Source of the DNA: Solirubrobacterales bacterium
Lineage (GTDB): Bacteria; Actinomycetota; Thermoleophilia; Solirubrobacterales; 70-9
DNA: 64,000 nt
Direction: 5' to 3'
Assembly (NCBI GenBank): GCA_009691195.1
Contig: SHVA01000002.1
Span: 1-64,000 of the forward strand
The notes under the pieces were generated by a model that worked only from the letters and a program-made list of their open reading frames with translations, ran no database searches and was not told the DNA's origin. The position numbers were made by a program, and so were the translations under genes. Each line of letters starts with the position of its first letter. Positions within the stretch are counted from its first letter, which is position 1. This document shows positions 15,356-24,239 of this stretch, piece after piece.

Positions 15356-16411
15356 ATGGCGTCAGCGGTGACCCAGAAATCCTTCCCTGCCGCTCCCGCT
15401 CGCGGAGACGGGCGTGGCCGCGTTCTTGCAACCGCGTTCCTCGAAGCAGAGAGGCAGCCCGCGCTCGGCGAGTCGCGCGACCGGGCCCTCGAGCTCGTCG
15501 CACGGGGCGCCCCCCCGCATGACGTCGCCGAAATGGTCGAGGTCGATGTCGGCCTGACGATCGCAGTCGTGCGTGAGGCAGGCGCGATCGAGACCTCCAG
15601 CAGGATCCGCAGCGTCGCCGACGCCGTCGAGCGCCTTGGCTTCGGAGCGCTCGAGTCCGTGATCCGCGAGGCGAACTCCTACGACATCATGGATCTCGCT
15701 GACGGCTACGCGCTGAGCCCCGACCGCTTCCGCCTGCACTCGGTCCGCGTGCAGCGAGCCGCAGACAGCATCGCCGACCTCATCGGCACGGACGACCGCG
15801 ATGAGCTTGCGGCAGCGGCGATCCTTCACGACATCGGCCGCCCGGTGCTTGCAAGGCTTCACCCGGGGTACGCCGAGCGCTTCGATCGCCGGGCCGCGAC
15901 GCCCGACGAGCGGATCGCCGCCGAGCGGCGGGAGCTGGGCATCGACCACGCCCTCGTGGGTGGCGTGCTCGCGCGGCGCTGGGGCCTACACGCCCGGATC
16001 GCCGAGACGATCGAGCGCCATCACTCCGCCGGCGCCGAGGGCCCCGCCGCGGTTCTCCGCGCGGCCGACATGGTCGCCGCCTACTCCGAGGACTGCCCGA
16101 TGTCGTTCGAGGCGCTGGTCGAGGCCGGCTCGAGTTGCGGCCTGGACAAGCCCGGCGTGCGCCGGGTCCTCTACGAGGTGCCCAACGGCAACGGCGCAAA
16201 GCGCCGCAACGGAGGCCCCTGCCCGCTTTCCAACCGCGAGCTCGACGTCCTGCGCCGGCTCGCCGAAGGCAAGGTCTACAAGCAGATCGCACGCGAGCTG
16301 GAGCTGTCAGCCAGCACGGTACGCAGCCACCTTCACAACGTCTACGGCAAGCTCGGCGCCCTCGACCGCGCCCAGGCGGTTCTCATCGCGACGGATCGCG
16401 GTTGGATCTAG
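15356..16411 (+). CDS. HDOD-domain protein with C-terminal LuxR-type HTH
   Basis: A 351-residue one-component regulator. Residues about 45-250 form an HDOD/HD-like helical domain (RSVADAVERLGFGALESVI, AAAILHDIGRP, ALVGGVLARRWGL). The HD pair is present in ILHDIGR, but the domain's substrate or partner is unknown. The C-terminal 65 residues are a LuxR/GerE helix-turn-helix (LSNRELDVLRRLAEGKVYKQ, then SASTVRSHLHNVYGKLG). It likely couples a nucleotide or stress signal to transcription. ATG 15356 follows gltX by 31 bases. The 3' end overlaps the convergent VanZ-like gene by 29 bases. Confidence 0.82.
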   Translation: MASAVTQKSFPAAPARGDGRGRVLATAFLEAERQPALGESRDRALELVARGAPPHDVAEMVEVDVGLTIAVVREAGAIETSSRIRSVADAVERLGFGALESVIREANSYDIMDLADGYALSPDRFRLHSVRVQRAADSIADLIGTDDRDELAAAAILHDIGRPVLARLHPGYAERFDRRAATPDERIAAERRELGIDHALVGGVLARRWGLHARIAETIERHHSAGAEGPAAVLRAADMVAAYSEDCPMSFEALVEAGSSCGLDKPGVRRVLYEVPNGNGAKRRNGGPCPLSNRELDVLRRLAEGKVYKQIARELELSASTVRSHLHNVYGKLGALDRAQAVLIATDRGWI

Positions 16412-16823
16412 GGGTCGCGCCGCCCGCGCGATCGCGCGGTTTGTCCCTGCGGGTAGCGACCCCGCTTGAGATGCGACGCAGGACGTAAGCCGCGGTGGCG
16501 ATGCCCGTCGCATCGATCAGCAGATCCCGGGGCGTTCCCTGCCGCCCCTGCACGAAGGTCTGGTGGAACTCGTCGCTGCACGACCAGGCGAGCGCTATGC
16601 CGGCGGCGAGCGCCAGCGGGTGCCTGACGCGCCCGACGAGCGCCCACCACCACAGGGCCGTCAGCACCGCGTACTCGCTGAAGTGGGCGAGCTTGCGCAG
16701 GACCACGTCCCACCACTCGCGGTCGGGGGTGTCGCTCGTCTCTGCCGAGAGCATGAAGATCAGCGCCATCAGGGCCAGCGGCGCGAGCAGCCGTGAAGCG
16801 CTGGGGCGGACCTCGCCGCTCAC
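16383..16823 (-). CDS. VanZ-like membrane protein
   Basis: A 146-residue protein with four hydrophobic segments. It carries the VanZ-family landmarks: RKLAHFSEYAVLTALWW, SDEFHQTFVQGRQGTPRDL and LIDATGIATAAYVL. VanZ was named for low-level teicoplanin resistance, but most homologues have no known role beyond being in the membrane. The tail after residue 120 is Arg-rich and cytoplasmic. It is transcribed away from the Rrf2 gene, with starts 33 bases apart, and converges on the HDOD regulator. The function should be recorded as unknown. Confidence 0.8.
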   Translation of the reverse strand: MSGEVRPSASRLLAPLALMALIFMLSAETSDTPDREWWDVVLRKLAHFSEYAVLTALWWWALVGRVRHPLALAAGIALAWSCSDEFHQTFVQGRQGTPRDLLIDATGIATAAYVLRRISSGVATRRDKPRDRAGGATPRSNRDPSR

Positions 16824-16856
16824 CGCGACGCCGCCGAAGGTGTTAGAAGGGGCTGG

Positions 16857-17255
16857 ATGATCTCGGTCACTTCGAAGTCACGCTACGCGGTCGTCGGCCT
16901 CGCAGAGCTGGCGCGCTCGGGCGCCGAGCCCGTCCCGATCGCCCAGGTCGCCGAGCGCCGCGGGGTCCCGGTCCAGTTCCTCGAGCAGCTCTTCTCGACC
17001 CTGCGCCGGGCGGGGATCCTGACCAGCCACCGCGGCGCCAAGGGCGGCTACACCCTGGCGCGGCCGGCCGAGCAGATCACCGTGCTCGAGGTCGTCCAGG
17101 CCCTCGACGGCGTCATCGGCGAGGAGGCCCGCGAGGCCGGCGGCATCTGGGCCGAGGGCATCGAGTCCCTGCGCTCGATCTTCCGCACCAACTCGATCGC
17201 AGACATCGCCCGCCGCGAGGAGACCGAGACCGGCGCGGGGATGTACCACATCTGA
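16857..17255 (+). CDS. Rrf2-family transcriptional regulator (CymR-like, no Fe-S cysteines)
   Basis: A 132-residue winged-helix regulator. The DNA-binding part shows SKSRYAVVGLAELA, IAQVAERRGVPVQFLEQLF and SHRGAKGGYTLARP, all typical of Rrf2. The three cysteines that hold the Fe-S cluster in IscR and NsrR are absent, as in the cysteine regulator CymR. CymR works with CysK, and here cysK-cysE lie 0.6 kb downstream, so control of cysteine synthesis is a good hypothesis. A candidate inverted repeat operator lies at 17791-17814 before cysK. Confidence 0.85.
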   Translation: MISVTSKSRYAVVGLAELARSGAEPVPIAQVAERRGVPVQFLEQLFSTLRRAGILTSHRGAKGGYTLARPAEQITVLEVVQALDGVIGEEAREAGGIWAEGIESLRSIFRTNSIADIARREETETGAGMYHI

Positions 17256-17304
17256 CTCGGCAGGCCCACGAGCGACTGGAGGCCGGGGACGGAGGACCGG
17301 GCGC

Positions 17305-17763
17305 TTACTTCGCGGGGGGCTTCGCGTCCGGCTTGGCCGGCGTCACGGTGTCGAATGAGTCGTACTTCCAGTCGTCGCCGTCCTTGACCAGGCCCACGTC
17401 GTAGACGCCGCCGTTGAGGGTGCCCCCGGAGGGCGTGGCGGTCGCGGCGGCGCTGTCATCGTCGATTTCTACGTCGGTGACGTCGACGCTGGTGGAGGGC
17501 TGGATCGACGCCGCCAGTTCCTTGCAGGCGGCAAGCACCCCCTGGCCGGAGGCGTCGAACTGCTGCTCCAGGAAGGCGTCGGTATAGAGCGAGTCGCAGC
17601 GATCGGGGTTAGCGGTGAGGAAGTTGAGCGCCACGGCCTTCTTGACGGCATCCTCGTCACTGGTTCCACCGCAGGCGGCGAGGCAGAGCGAAAGGGCCGC
17701 GACGGCGATCGCAACGATGCAGAGCGCTCTTCTGCGGCGCGGCTGGGGCGAGGCGGCGGGCAC
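17305..17763 (-). CDS. Secreted lipoprotein, paralog of the one at 19599
   Basis: A 152-residue lipoprotein. It has an Arg-rich n-region, a hydrophobic helix and the lipobox LAAC (Cys at about residue 31), then a Gly/Ser/Asp start to the mature protein. The mature part has the pattern [29 protein letters not shown] and [12 protein letters not shown], like small NTF2/DUF4878-type periplasmic or surface domains. The same pattern is found in the lipoprotein on the other side of cysKE. It is transcribed divergently from cysK, sharing the 87-base region between them. The ligand or role is unknown. Confidence 0.75.
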   Translation of the reverse strand: MPAASPQPRRRRALCIVAIAVAALSLCLAACGGTSDEDAVKKAVALNFLTANPDRCDSLYTDAFLEQQFDASGQGVLAACKELAASIQPSTSVDVTDVEIDDDSAAATATPSGGTLNGGVYDVGLVKDGDDWKYDSFDTVTPAKPDAKPPAK

Positions 17764-17790
17764 GGGAAGGGAAATGTTATGCGAAGCGCC

Positions 17791-17814
17791 GATTCCCTGC
17801 CCGGGAACGGAATC
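17791..17814. promoter_or_regulatory. Candidate operator inverted repeat upstream of cysK
   Basis: GATTCC (17791-17796) and GGAATC (17809-17814) are perfect inverted arms 12 bases apart, and TTCCC-TGCCC-GGGAA is nested inside. It lies between the divergent lipoprotein and cysK. It is a plausible site for the nearby Rrf2-type regulator, but no binding consensus was tested. Confidence 0.35.
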
Positions 17815-17850
17815 CCCAGGAAGCCGATCCGTTTCCGGTACTTTGGCCCG

Positions 17851-18798
17851 ATGGCAGCTGCGAATGGAATTGCGACCCTGCGGGTAGGCGCCGAGGTCTC
17901 GGCGGTCGTCGGAGGCACGCCGCTCGTTTCCCTACCGCGCCTGAGCCCGGATGGCGGCGGCGTTGTCGTCGCCAAGCTCGAATACTTCAACCCCGGTGGT
18001 TCGGTCAAGGACAGGATCGGGGTGGCGATGATCGACGCGGCCGAGCGGGAGGGCAGGCTCGAGCCCGGCTCGGTGGTCGTCGAGCCGACCAGCGGCAACA
18101 CCGGGATCGCGCTGGCGCTCGTCTGCGCGGTCCGGGGCTACAGGCTGATCCTGACCCTGCCCGAGGGCATGAGCCGTGAGCGCGGGGCCCTGCTCCGCAC
18201 CTACGGAGCCGAGGTCCACGAGACTCCGTCGATGGGCGGCATGAACGAGGCGGTGGACCTGGCCGAGGAGCTCGTGGCCGAGCACGGGGCCTTCATGCCC
18301 CAGCAGTTCTCGAACCCGGCCAACCCCGAGATCCACAGGCGGACCACGGCGGAGGAGATCTGGAGCGACCTCGACGGCCAGCTCGACGCTTTCGTCGCCG
18401 GGTTCGGCACCGGCGGCACCATCACCGGTGTCGGGCAGGTGCTCAAGGAGCGTCGCCCTGACGCGCAAGTGATCGCGGTCGAGCCGGCTGGATCGGCCGT
18501 CCTTTCCGGTGGGTCATCGGGGCCGCACAAGATCCAGGGAATCGGCGCCGGGTTCGTGCCCGAGGTGCTCGATCGCGACGTCATCGACGAGGTGATCGCC
18601 GTGGATGACGAGGACGCGCTGGAGACCGCCCGCCTGCTCGCTCGCAGGGAGGGCGTGTTGGCGGGGATCTCGGCGGGTGCCGCCGTCCACGCCGCGCTCG
18701 AGGTCGCCGCGCGGCCGGAGATGGCCGGTAAGCGGATCGTCACGATCGTCCCCGACAGCGGCGAGCGCTATATGTCGCTCCCCTTCTTCGCGCCCTGA
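17851..18798 (+). CDS. cysK: Cysteine synthase A (O-acetylserine sulfhydrylase)
   Basis: A PLP enzyme making cysteine from O-acetylserine and sulfide. The PLP lysine is in GGSVKDRIG (about residue 48). The substrate loop [10 protein letters not shown], the phosphate-binding [10 protein letters not shown] and the C-terminal PDSGERYM motif are all present. Length is 315 residues. Start is uncertain: ATG 17851 gives the usual N-terminus, while ATG 17779, in the same frame, has a better GGGAAGGG Shine-Dalgarno 8 bases upstream and would add 24 residues. cysE follows after 2 bases, so the pair is an operon. Confidence 0.94.
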   Translation: MAAANGIATLRVGAEVSAVVGGTPLVSLPRLSPDGGGVVVAKLEYFNPGGSVKDRIGVAMIDAAEREGRLEPGSVVVEPTSGNTGIALALVCAVRGYRLILTLPEGMSRERGALLRTYGAEVHETPSMGGMNEAVDLAEELVAEHGAFMPQQFSNPANPEIHRRTTAEEIWSDLDGQLDAFVAGFGTGGTITGVGQVLKERRPDAQVIAVEPAGSAVLSGGSSGPHKIQGIGAGFVPEVLDRDVIDEVIAVDDEDALETARLLARREGVLAGISAGAAVHAALEVAARPEMAGKRIVTIVPDSGERYMSLPFFAP

Positions 18799-18800
18799 CG

Positions 18801-19541
18801 ATGCTCGGCGTCGGCTCACTCAAGCGGGTGGTCAAGGAAGTGACGGCCGACGTCGCGACCGCGCGCGACCGCGATCCCGCCGCCCGGGATGTGGGAACGG
18901 TCGAGATCCTGGCCGGCTGGGCCGGGGTACAGGCGCTACTGGCCCACCGCTTCGCCCACGCCCTCTGGGACGGGGGGGTGCCGGTGGCGCCCCGCGTGAT
19001 CGCTTACACGACCCGCGCCGTGACCGGGGTCGAGATCCATCCCGCCGCGCAGATCGGAGCCGACTTCTTCATCGACCATGGCTCGGGCGTCGTGATCGGC
19101 GAGACGGCCGAGATCGGTGACCAGGTCACGTTGTACCAAGGGGTCACCCTGGGAGGCACTGGCTTCGCGCGGGGCAAGCGCCATCCGACCGTGGGGGACA
19201 ACGTCACCGTGGGCTCGGGAGCGAAGCTGCTGGGCCCGGTCACTATCGGCCGCAACTCGAAGGTCGGGGCCAACACCGTCGTGATCGAGGACGTGCCGCC
19301 GTCCACGACCGTCGTCGGCAATCCCGGCCATCCCGTCCGGGTCGACGGCCGCTCGGTCGACGGCCCCGACTCCGATTGGATCCACCTGCCCGACCCGACC
19401 GCGGAGGCCCTGAAGGCGATGTCGGAGCGAATCGCCGAGCTCGAGCGCAGGCTGGCGGACGCCACCGGCGAGAAGAGCCCGGGCACCGCCGAGGTCACCG
19501 AGCTTCGCCCCAAGAAGGGCCCCTCCTCGGCCGGAGGCTGA
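18801..19541 (+). CDS. cysE: Serine O-acetyltransferase
   Basis: Acetylates serine with acetyl-CoA to give O-acetylserine for CysK. It shows the N-terminal helical region and the left-handed beta-helix of hexapeptide repeats with HPAAQIGADFFIDHGSGVVI, the catalytic His, and GDQVTLYQGVTLGG, then NSKVGANTVVIEDVPP. The family's C-terminal tail, which in other bacteria inserts into CysK, is here a long charged extension (about residues 205-246) that departs from the usual ending in Ile. The gene starts 2 bases after cysK, so expression is coupled. Confidence 0.93.
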   Translation: MLGVGSLKRVVKEVTADVATARDRDPAARDVGTVEILAGWAGVQALLAHRFAHALWDGGVPVAPRVIAYTTRAVTGVEIHPAAQIGADFFIDHGSGVVIGETAEIGDQVTLYQGVTLGGTGFARGKRHPTVGDNVTVGSGAKLLGPVTIGRNSKVGANTVVIEDVPPSTTVVGNPGHPVRVDGRSVDGPDSDWIHLPDPTAEALKAMSERIAELERRLADATGEKSPGTAEVTELRPKKGPSSAGG

Positions 19542-19598
19542 GTGGGGCCCCCGGGGCGCGGGTCTAGACTGGCGCCCAACCGATCGGGAGGTTCCGGA

Positions 19599-20207
19599 GT
19601 GTCTCGTCCCAAGCTGCTCGCACTAGCATTGACGCTTGCCCTCCCGCTCCCGCTCGCGCTCGCAGCCTGCGGCGGCAGCGATGAGCCAAGTGACAGCGAC
19701 CAGGTCACCGAGGTGATCCAGGACTCGGCCACGAGCACGGACCCGGCCGACTGCAGCGAGCTGCTGACCCAGCAGTTCATGGAGCAGACGTCCTTCTCGA
19801 AGGGCAAGGAGGCGCTCAAGAGCTGTGAGGACAACGCCGACGACACCCAGGGCGACCCCGACTCCGTCGACGTCTCAGAGGTCAAGGTTGAGGGCGATAC
19901 GGCCCTGGCCAACGCGGCCTTCACGGGCGGCAACTTCGACGGATCGACCCTCACGGTCTCGCTGGTCAAAGAGGGCGACCAGTGGCAGCTCGATCAGATC
20001 GTCGACACCCCGAGCTTCAACGCGCAGGCGTTCCAGGACTCCCTCGTCGAGCAGGCCGAGAAGGACCCGAGCGTGCAGGGGGAGGTCGGCCAGTGCGTCA
20101 TCCAGCAGTTCCAGGGCGCGTCGGAGCAGCAGATCAAGGCGCTGATCCTCAGCGGCGACGAGCAGAGCCTGGTCGCCCTCGTGGCGCCCTGCGCGCCGTC
20201 GGGCTGA
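19599..20207 (+). CDS. Secreted lipoprotein, paralog of the one at 17305
   Basis: A 202-residue lipoprotein with signal peptide and lipobox ALAAC (Cys at about residue 22), then a Gly/Ser/Asp-rich linker. The mature domain carries DPADCSELLTQQFMEQ, VDVSEVKVEGDTALA and SLVKEGDQWQLDQI. These match the lipoprotein at 17305 position by position, which indicates a shared fold of NTF2/DUF4878 type. The C-terminal 70 residues are extra. GTG 19599 has GGGAGG upstream. It follows cysE by 57 bases and may be its distal operon partner. Confidence 0.75.
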   Translation: MSRPKLLALALTLALPLPLALAACGGSDEPSDSDQVTEVIQDSATSTDPADCSELLTQQFMEQTSFSKGKEALKSCEDNADDTQGDPDSVDVSEVKVEGDTALANAAFTGGNFDGSTLTVSLVKEGDQWQLDQIVDTPSFNAQAFQDSLVEQAEKDPSVQGEVGQCVIQQFQGASEQQIKALILSGDEQSLVALVAPCAPSG

Positions 20208-20213
20208 GCGCGC

Positions 20214-20238
20214 CGAGCGGAGGGTTATCCTCGGCTCG
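20214..20238 (+). promoter_or_regulatory. Hairpin overlapping the pcrA start
   Basis: CGAGCGGAGG (20214-20223) pairs with CCTCGGCTCG (20229-20238) with one mismatch around a GTTAT loop. It ends on the first base of the GTG start of the helicase gene, so it could act as a weak terminator after the lipoprotein or hold back pcrA translation. There is no U-tract. Confidence 0.35.
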
Positions 20239-22514
20239 TGGACGAATCACGGGCAGAAATGGAGCCTGAGGAGGCCGGCGGAGCGTCGGTCGAGGCCGGC
20301 GCGACCCAGGCCGAGCGCCTGCTGGCTGAGCTCAACACCGAGCAGCGTGAGGCGACCACGCACGGCGAGGGGCCGCTGCTGGTACTTGCCGGCGCCGGGT
20401 CGGGCAAGACGCGTGTCCTGACCCATCGGATCGCCTGGCTGCTCGCCACCGGGCGGGCGCGGCCGAACGAGATCCTGGCGATCACCTTCACGAACAGGGC
20501 GGCGAACGAGATGCGCGAGCGCGTTACCTCGCTCGTCGGGGGGGTCTCTCGCCGGATGTGGGTCCTCACCTTCCACTCGGCATGCGCCCGGATCCTGCGC
20601 TACGAGGCCGAGCGCCTCGGCTACACGAGCAAGTTCACGATCTACGACGAGTCGGATTCGCTGCGGATGCTGAAGCGGTGCCTGGCCTCGCTCGAGGTGG
20701 ACACCAAGCGCTACCCGCCCCGCGCGATCCGGGCGCGGATCTCGGACGCGAAGAACGCCCTGATCGACGCTGAGGAGTTCGGGGGCAGGGTGGGCTCGCC
20801 CTACGAGGAGATCGTCGCCGGCGCCTACCGGATGTACGAGCGGCGGATGCTCGAGGCCAACGCGATGGACTTCGACGACCTGCTGGTCAGGGTCGTCAAC
20901 CTGATGGAGCTGTTTGAGGACGTGCGCGACCGCTACCGCAGCCGCTTTCGCTGGGTGCTGGTGGACGAGTACCAGGACACCAATCGCGCCCAGTACCGCC
21001 TGCTGCAGCTCCTCTGCGGTGAGAGCGGAAACCTCACGGTCGTCGGTGACGATTCGCAGGCGATTTACGGCTTCCGCGGCGCGGACGTCCGCAACATCCT
21101 CGAGTTCGAGGGGGACTTCAAGGACGCGACGGTCGTGAAGCTCGAGCGCAACTACCGCTCCACCCAGACGATCCTCTCGGCGGCCAACGCCGTGATCACC
21201 AACAACGAGAGCCACCTCGAGAAGTCGCTCTGGACCGAGGCCGGCGCGGGGGAGCCGATCACCGTCTCCCAGCTCGACGATGAGCACGGGGAGGCCCGCT
21301 ACGTGGCGGGGGAGATCGAGCGGCTGCTCAGCGAGGAGGGCCTCTCCCGCGACGAGATCGCGGTCTTCTACCGGATCAACGCCCAGAGCCGCGTGCTCGA
21401 GGACATCCTCGTCCGCTACGAGATCCCGTACCGGGTGATCGGCGGGACCAAGTTCTACGAGCGCGCCGAGATCAAGGACGCGATCGGCTACCTCACCCTG
21501 ATCGCCAACCCCGCTGACGAGATCAGCTTCTCCAGGGTCGTCAACAGCCCGCGGCGCGGGATCGGCGATACCAGCCAGGGACGGCTGCGCTCGCACGCCA
21601 ACACCACCGGGCAGACGATCTGGGAGGTGGCCGAGCGGGCCGAGGAGGTGCCGGGGGTCGGCGCCGCGGCGCTGAAGTCGCTCGGGCGCTTCGTCGAGAT
21701 GATCGAGGAGCGGCGCGCGACGGCCGAGACCGCCCCCGTGGCCGAGCTCCTCTCCTCGCTGCTGGAGGGAAGCGGCTACCTGGATGCGCTCAAGGCGGAG
21801 CGCACGATCGAGGCGGAGGGGCGGCTCGAGAACCTCGAGGAGCTCGTCGGCGTGGCCGGAGAGTTCGACGCCAACCGCGAGCTCGAGGGTTCCTCCGAGC
21901 TCGAGCCGTTGGAGGAGTTCCTCCAGGCCGTGTCGCTCTACACCGACCAGGACGACCTCGGAAAGGGCGAGAGCGCCGTGGCGCTGATGACCCTCCACAA
22001 CGCAAAGGGGCTCGAGTACGAGGCGGTGTTCGTGATCGGCTGCGAGGACGGCGTCTTCCCTCACTCCCGCTCGCTCGAGGAGGGCAACGAGGAGGAGGAG
22101 CGGCGCCTCTGTTACGTCGGCATCACCCGCGCCCGCAGTCGCCTCTACATGACCCACGCCCGCAGCAGGCGCCTGTTCGGCGGCCAGGACTTCGGGATCG
22201 CCTCGCGCTTCCTCAAGGAGCTGCCCGACGAGCTGGTCGAGCGGGAGGGAACCGAGGAGCGGGCGCTGACCGGGTGGATGGCGGGCTCCCCGTCGGCGAG
22301 CCAAGGGCCCCAGCCCCGCGCAGACGCGCCGGCCTTCTCGATGGGCGACGACGTCGTCCATGCGAGCTTCGGCGAGGGCGTCGTCACCTCCGTCGAGCCC
22401 GGCGGGGTGATCGTCGTGCGGTTCTCCGCCGACGGGGCCGAGCGCAAGCTGATGGCCGACTACGCGCCCCTGCAGATCGCCGGCGGCGCGATGGCGTCGG
22501 GCGGCGGGGGCTGA
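20238..22514 (+). CDS. pcrA: ATP-dependent DNA helicase PcrA/UvrD
   Basis: A 758-residue superfamily 1A helicase used in repair and in removing stalled complexes. All motifs are present: [15 protein letters not shown] (Walker A, about residues 52-66), [73 protein letters not shown] and [12 protein letters not shown]. The C-terminal tail (about residues 690-750) ends in a small SH3-like domain ([15 protein letters not shown]), as in PcrA, where it contacts RNA polymerase. GTG 20238 is the start. folD follows after 4 bases. Confidence 0.95.
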   Translation: MDESRAEMEPEEAGGASVEAGATQAERLLAELNTEQREATTHGEGPLLVLAGAGSGKTRVLTHRIAWLLATGRARPNEILAITFTNRAANEMRERVTSLVGGVSRRMWVLTFHSACARILRYEAERLGYTSKFTIYDESDSLRMLKRCLASLEVDTKRYPPRAIRARISDAKNALIDAEEFGGRVGSPYEEIVAGAYRMYERRMLEANAMDFDDLLVRVVNLMELFEDVRDRYRSRFRWVLVDEYQDTNRAQYRLLQLLCGESGNLTVVGDDSQAIYGFRGADVRNILEFEGDFKDATVVKLERNYRSTQTILSAANAVITNNESHLEKSLWTEAGAGEPITVSQLDDEHGEARYVAGEIERLLSEEGLSRDEIAVFYRINAQSRVLEDILVRYEIPYRVIGGTKFYERAEIKDAIGYLTLIANPADEISFSRVVNSPRRGIGDTSQGRLRSHANTTGQTIWEVAERAEEVPGVGAAALKSLGRFVEMIEERRATAETAPVAELLSSLLEGSGYLDALKAERTIEAEGRLENLEELVGVAGEFDANRELEGSSELEPLEEFLQAVSLYTDQDDLGKGESAVALMTLHNAKGLEYEAVFVIGCEDGVFPHSRSLEEGNEEEERRLCYVGITRARSRLYMTHARSRRLFGGQDFGIASRFLKELPDELVEREGTEERALTGWMAGSPSASQGPQPRADAPAFSMGDDVVHASFGEGVVTSVEPGGVIVVRFSADGAERKLMADYAPLQIAGGAMASGGGG

Positions 22515-22518
22515 GCAG

Positions 22519-23379
22519 GTGGCCGCGCGGGTGATCGACGGCAAGGCGGTCGCGGCCGGCGTGCGCGAGCGGGTCGCAGGGCAGGCGAGCGAGTTCAGCT
22601 CCGAGCACGGCCGCCCTCCCGGCCTCGCGACGGTTCTCGTCGGTGAGGACCCCGCCTCTCACATCTACGTCAAGCGCAAGCGGGAGGCATCCGAGGCCGC
22701 CGGGATCCGCTCCTTCCACCACGAGCCCGACGGCGATGTCTCCCAGGCGGCTCTGCTCGAGCTGCTCGCTGAGCTCAACGGGACCCCTGAGGTCGACGGC
22801 ATCCTGGTGCAGCTTCCGTTGCCCGGCCACCTTCACGCCGACGAGATCGTGCGTGCCCTTGATCCCGCCAAGGACGTGGACGGGCTGACGCCCGCCAGCG
22901 CCGGCCTGCTCGCACGCGGGGAGCCGGGGCTCGTGCCCTGCACGCCCAGCGGCGTGATGGAGCTGCTGCGCGAGGCCGGGACCGACCCCGCCGGGACCGA
23001 GGCCGTCGTCGTCGGGCGCTCGAACCTCGTCGGGCGCCCGCTCGCGAGCCTGCTGCTGGGGGCTGACGCCACGGTGACGGTCTGCCACAGCAAGACCCCC
23101 GACCTGGCCGCGGTCTGCCTGCGCGCCGACATCCTCGTCGCGGCCGTCGGCCGCCCCCGGCTGGTGACGGGCGAGATGGTTAAGCCGGGGGCCACGGTGA
23201 TCGACGTCGGCACCAACCGGACCGACGACGGGCTGGTCGGCGACATCGACTTCGACTCGGCTGTCGAGGTCGCGGGCGCGATCACGCCGGTCCCCGGCGG
23301 CGTCGGTCCGATGACGATCGCGATGCTGCTCGCCAACACCGTGCAGGCCGCAGGGCGTCGCGCCGCCGCACCGGGATGA
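22519..23379 (+). CDS. folD: Bifunctional methylenetetrahydrofolate dehydrogenase/cyclohydrolase
   Basis: Interconverts 5,10-methylene-THF and 10-formyl-THF using NADP. Signatures are [14 protein letters not shown] with the catalytic Lys (about residues 51-64), [28 protein letters not shown] for the dinucleotide fold, and [15 protein letters not shown] near the end. The 286-residue length is normal. GTG 22519 lies 4 bases after the pcrA stop, so the two are cotranscribed. One-carbon supply links it to the serine genes elsewhere in the window. Confidence 0.95.
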   Translation: MAARVIDGKAVAAGVRERVAGQASEFSSEHGRPPGLATVLVGEDPASHIYVKRKREASEAAGIRSFHHEPDGDVSQAALLELLAELNGTPEVDGILVQLPLPGHLHADEIVRALDPAKDVDGLTPASAGLLARGEPGLVPCTPSGVMELLREAGTDPAGTEAVVVGRSNLVGRPLASLLLGADATVTVCHSKTPDLAAVCLRADILVAAVGRPRLVTGEMVKPGATVIDVGTNRTDDGLVGDIDFDSAVEVAGAITPVPGGVGPMTIAMLLANTVQAAGRRAAAPG

Positions 23380-23459
23380 GCGCCGTGGTTGAATCGAGCC
23401 TCTTCAAACGTTAGGCCACGCGCACCGAGCACGATGGCATCTTAGATTCGGAGGCTGAA

Positions 23460-24104
23460 TTGAAATTTTCAAGGCTTGGAAGGGGCGAGATCACCGCCGG
23501 CATCGCCGGCATCGCCCTGATCATCGTCATGTTCTTCCCGTGGTTCGCGGGATTCGGCGGCGTGGAGACCGAGACCACGCAGGTCGCCCCGGGCGTCGAG
23601 GTCAACACCCCGACCTCGATCGACAACGACGTCAGCGCCTGGGACTCGCTCCAGGACCTCGACGGTTTCCTGATCGCGCTCGCCGGCGTCACCGGCATCG
23701 CGCTCGCCGGCTTCACGGCCGGGGGCCGTCGCGTCACCCTGAGCGGCTTCCAGCACGGATCGGTCACCCTGTGGCTGGGAGTGCTGGCGACCTTGATCAT
23801 CCTCTGGCGGATGCTCGCCAACCCGGGTGATCTCAAGATCGGGATCTTCCTGGGACTGCTTGCCGCGGCGGGCGTCGCGGCCGGCGGGTTCAGGGCGCTC
23901 CAGGACAGCGGGATCAACGCCGTTGAGACAGTTCCGGGCGGCCGGACCAAGCCGGCGGCATCGCGCTCCGGGACTGCCGCGAAGCCCAGGGCCAAGCCGG
24001 CGGCGAAGCGGTCGAGCTCCTCGCGGGCATCGGCCTCCAAGCCCGCGGCGCGCAAGACGACCTCGCGCGCCAAGTCGAGCACCACGCGCAAGCGCTCCAG
24101 CTAG
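23460..24104 (+). CDS. Four-span membrane protein with Lys/Arg/Ser-rich tail (first of three tandem paralogs)
   Basis: A 214-residue protein starting at TTG 23460 with GGAGG upstream. It begins MKFSRLGRGEITAGIAGIAL, the same opening pattern as the third paralog (24732), and has about four hydrophobic segments in residues 10-150. The loop after helix 1 carries SAWDSLQDLDGF, matching SGWDAFDFTN and NAWEAFSFTD in the next two genes. The last 65 residues are a low-complexity Lys/Ala/Ser/Arg tail, possibly binding nucleic acid or cell-wall polymer. The function is unknown. A strong hairpin follows at 24116. Confidence 0.75.
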   Translation: MKFSRLGRGEITAGIAGIALIIVMFFPWFAGFGGVETETTQVAPGVEVNTPTSIDNDVSAWDSLQDLDGFLIALAGVTGIALAGFTAGGRRVTLSGFQHGSVTLWLGVLATLIILWRMLANPGDLKIGIFLGLLAAAGVAAGGFRALQDSGINAVETVPGGRTKPAASRSGTAAKPRAKPAAKRSSSSRASASKPAARKTTSRAKSSTTRKRSS

Positions 24105-24115
24105 TCGAGCGGCAT

Positions 24116-24148
24116 ACCCGGCCGGCGGCCCCGAGCCGCCGGCCGGGT
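24116..24148 (+). terminator. Strong hairpin, probable intrinsic terminator
   Basis: ACCCGGCCGGCGGC (24116-24129), loop CCCGA, and GCCGCCGGCCGGGT (24135-24148) form a perfect 14-bp stem 11 bases after the stop at 24104. No run of T follows (GCCGGCTTTGCC), so it fits the U-poor terminators of high-GC bacteria. Confidence 0.75.
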
Positions 24149-24239
24149 GCCGGCTTTGCCCGTGCCGGGCTCCAGCCGACCGGCCCCGGCGCTAGGGTGC
24201 CGCGGCGACGGACATAGCCAGCGGTGAGATAGGAGAGCC

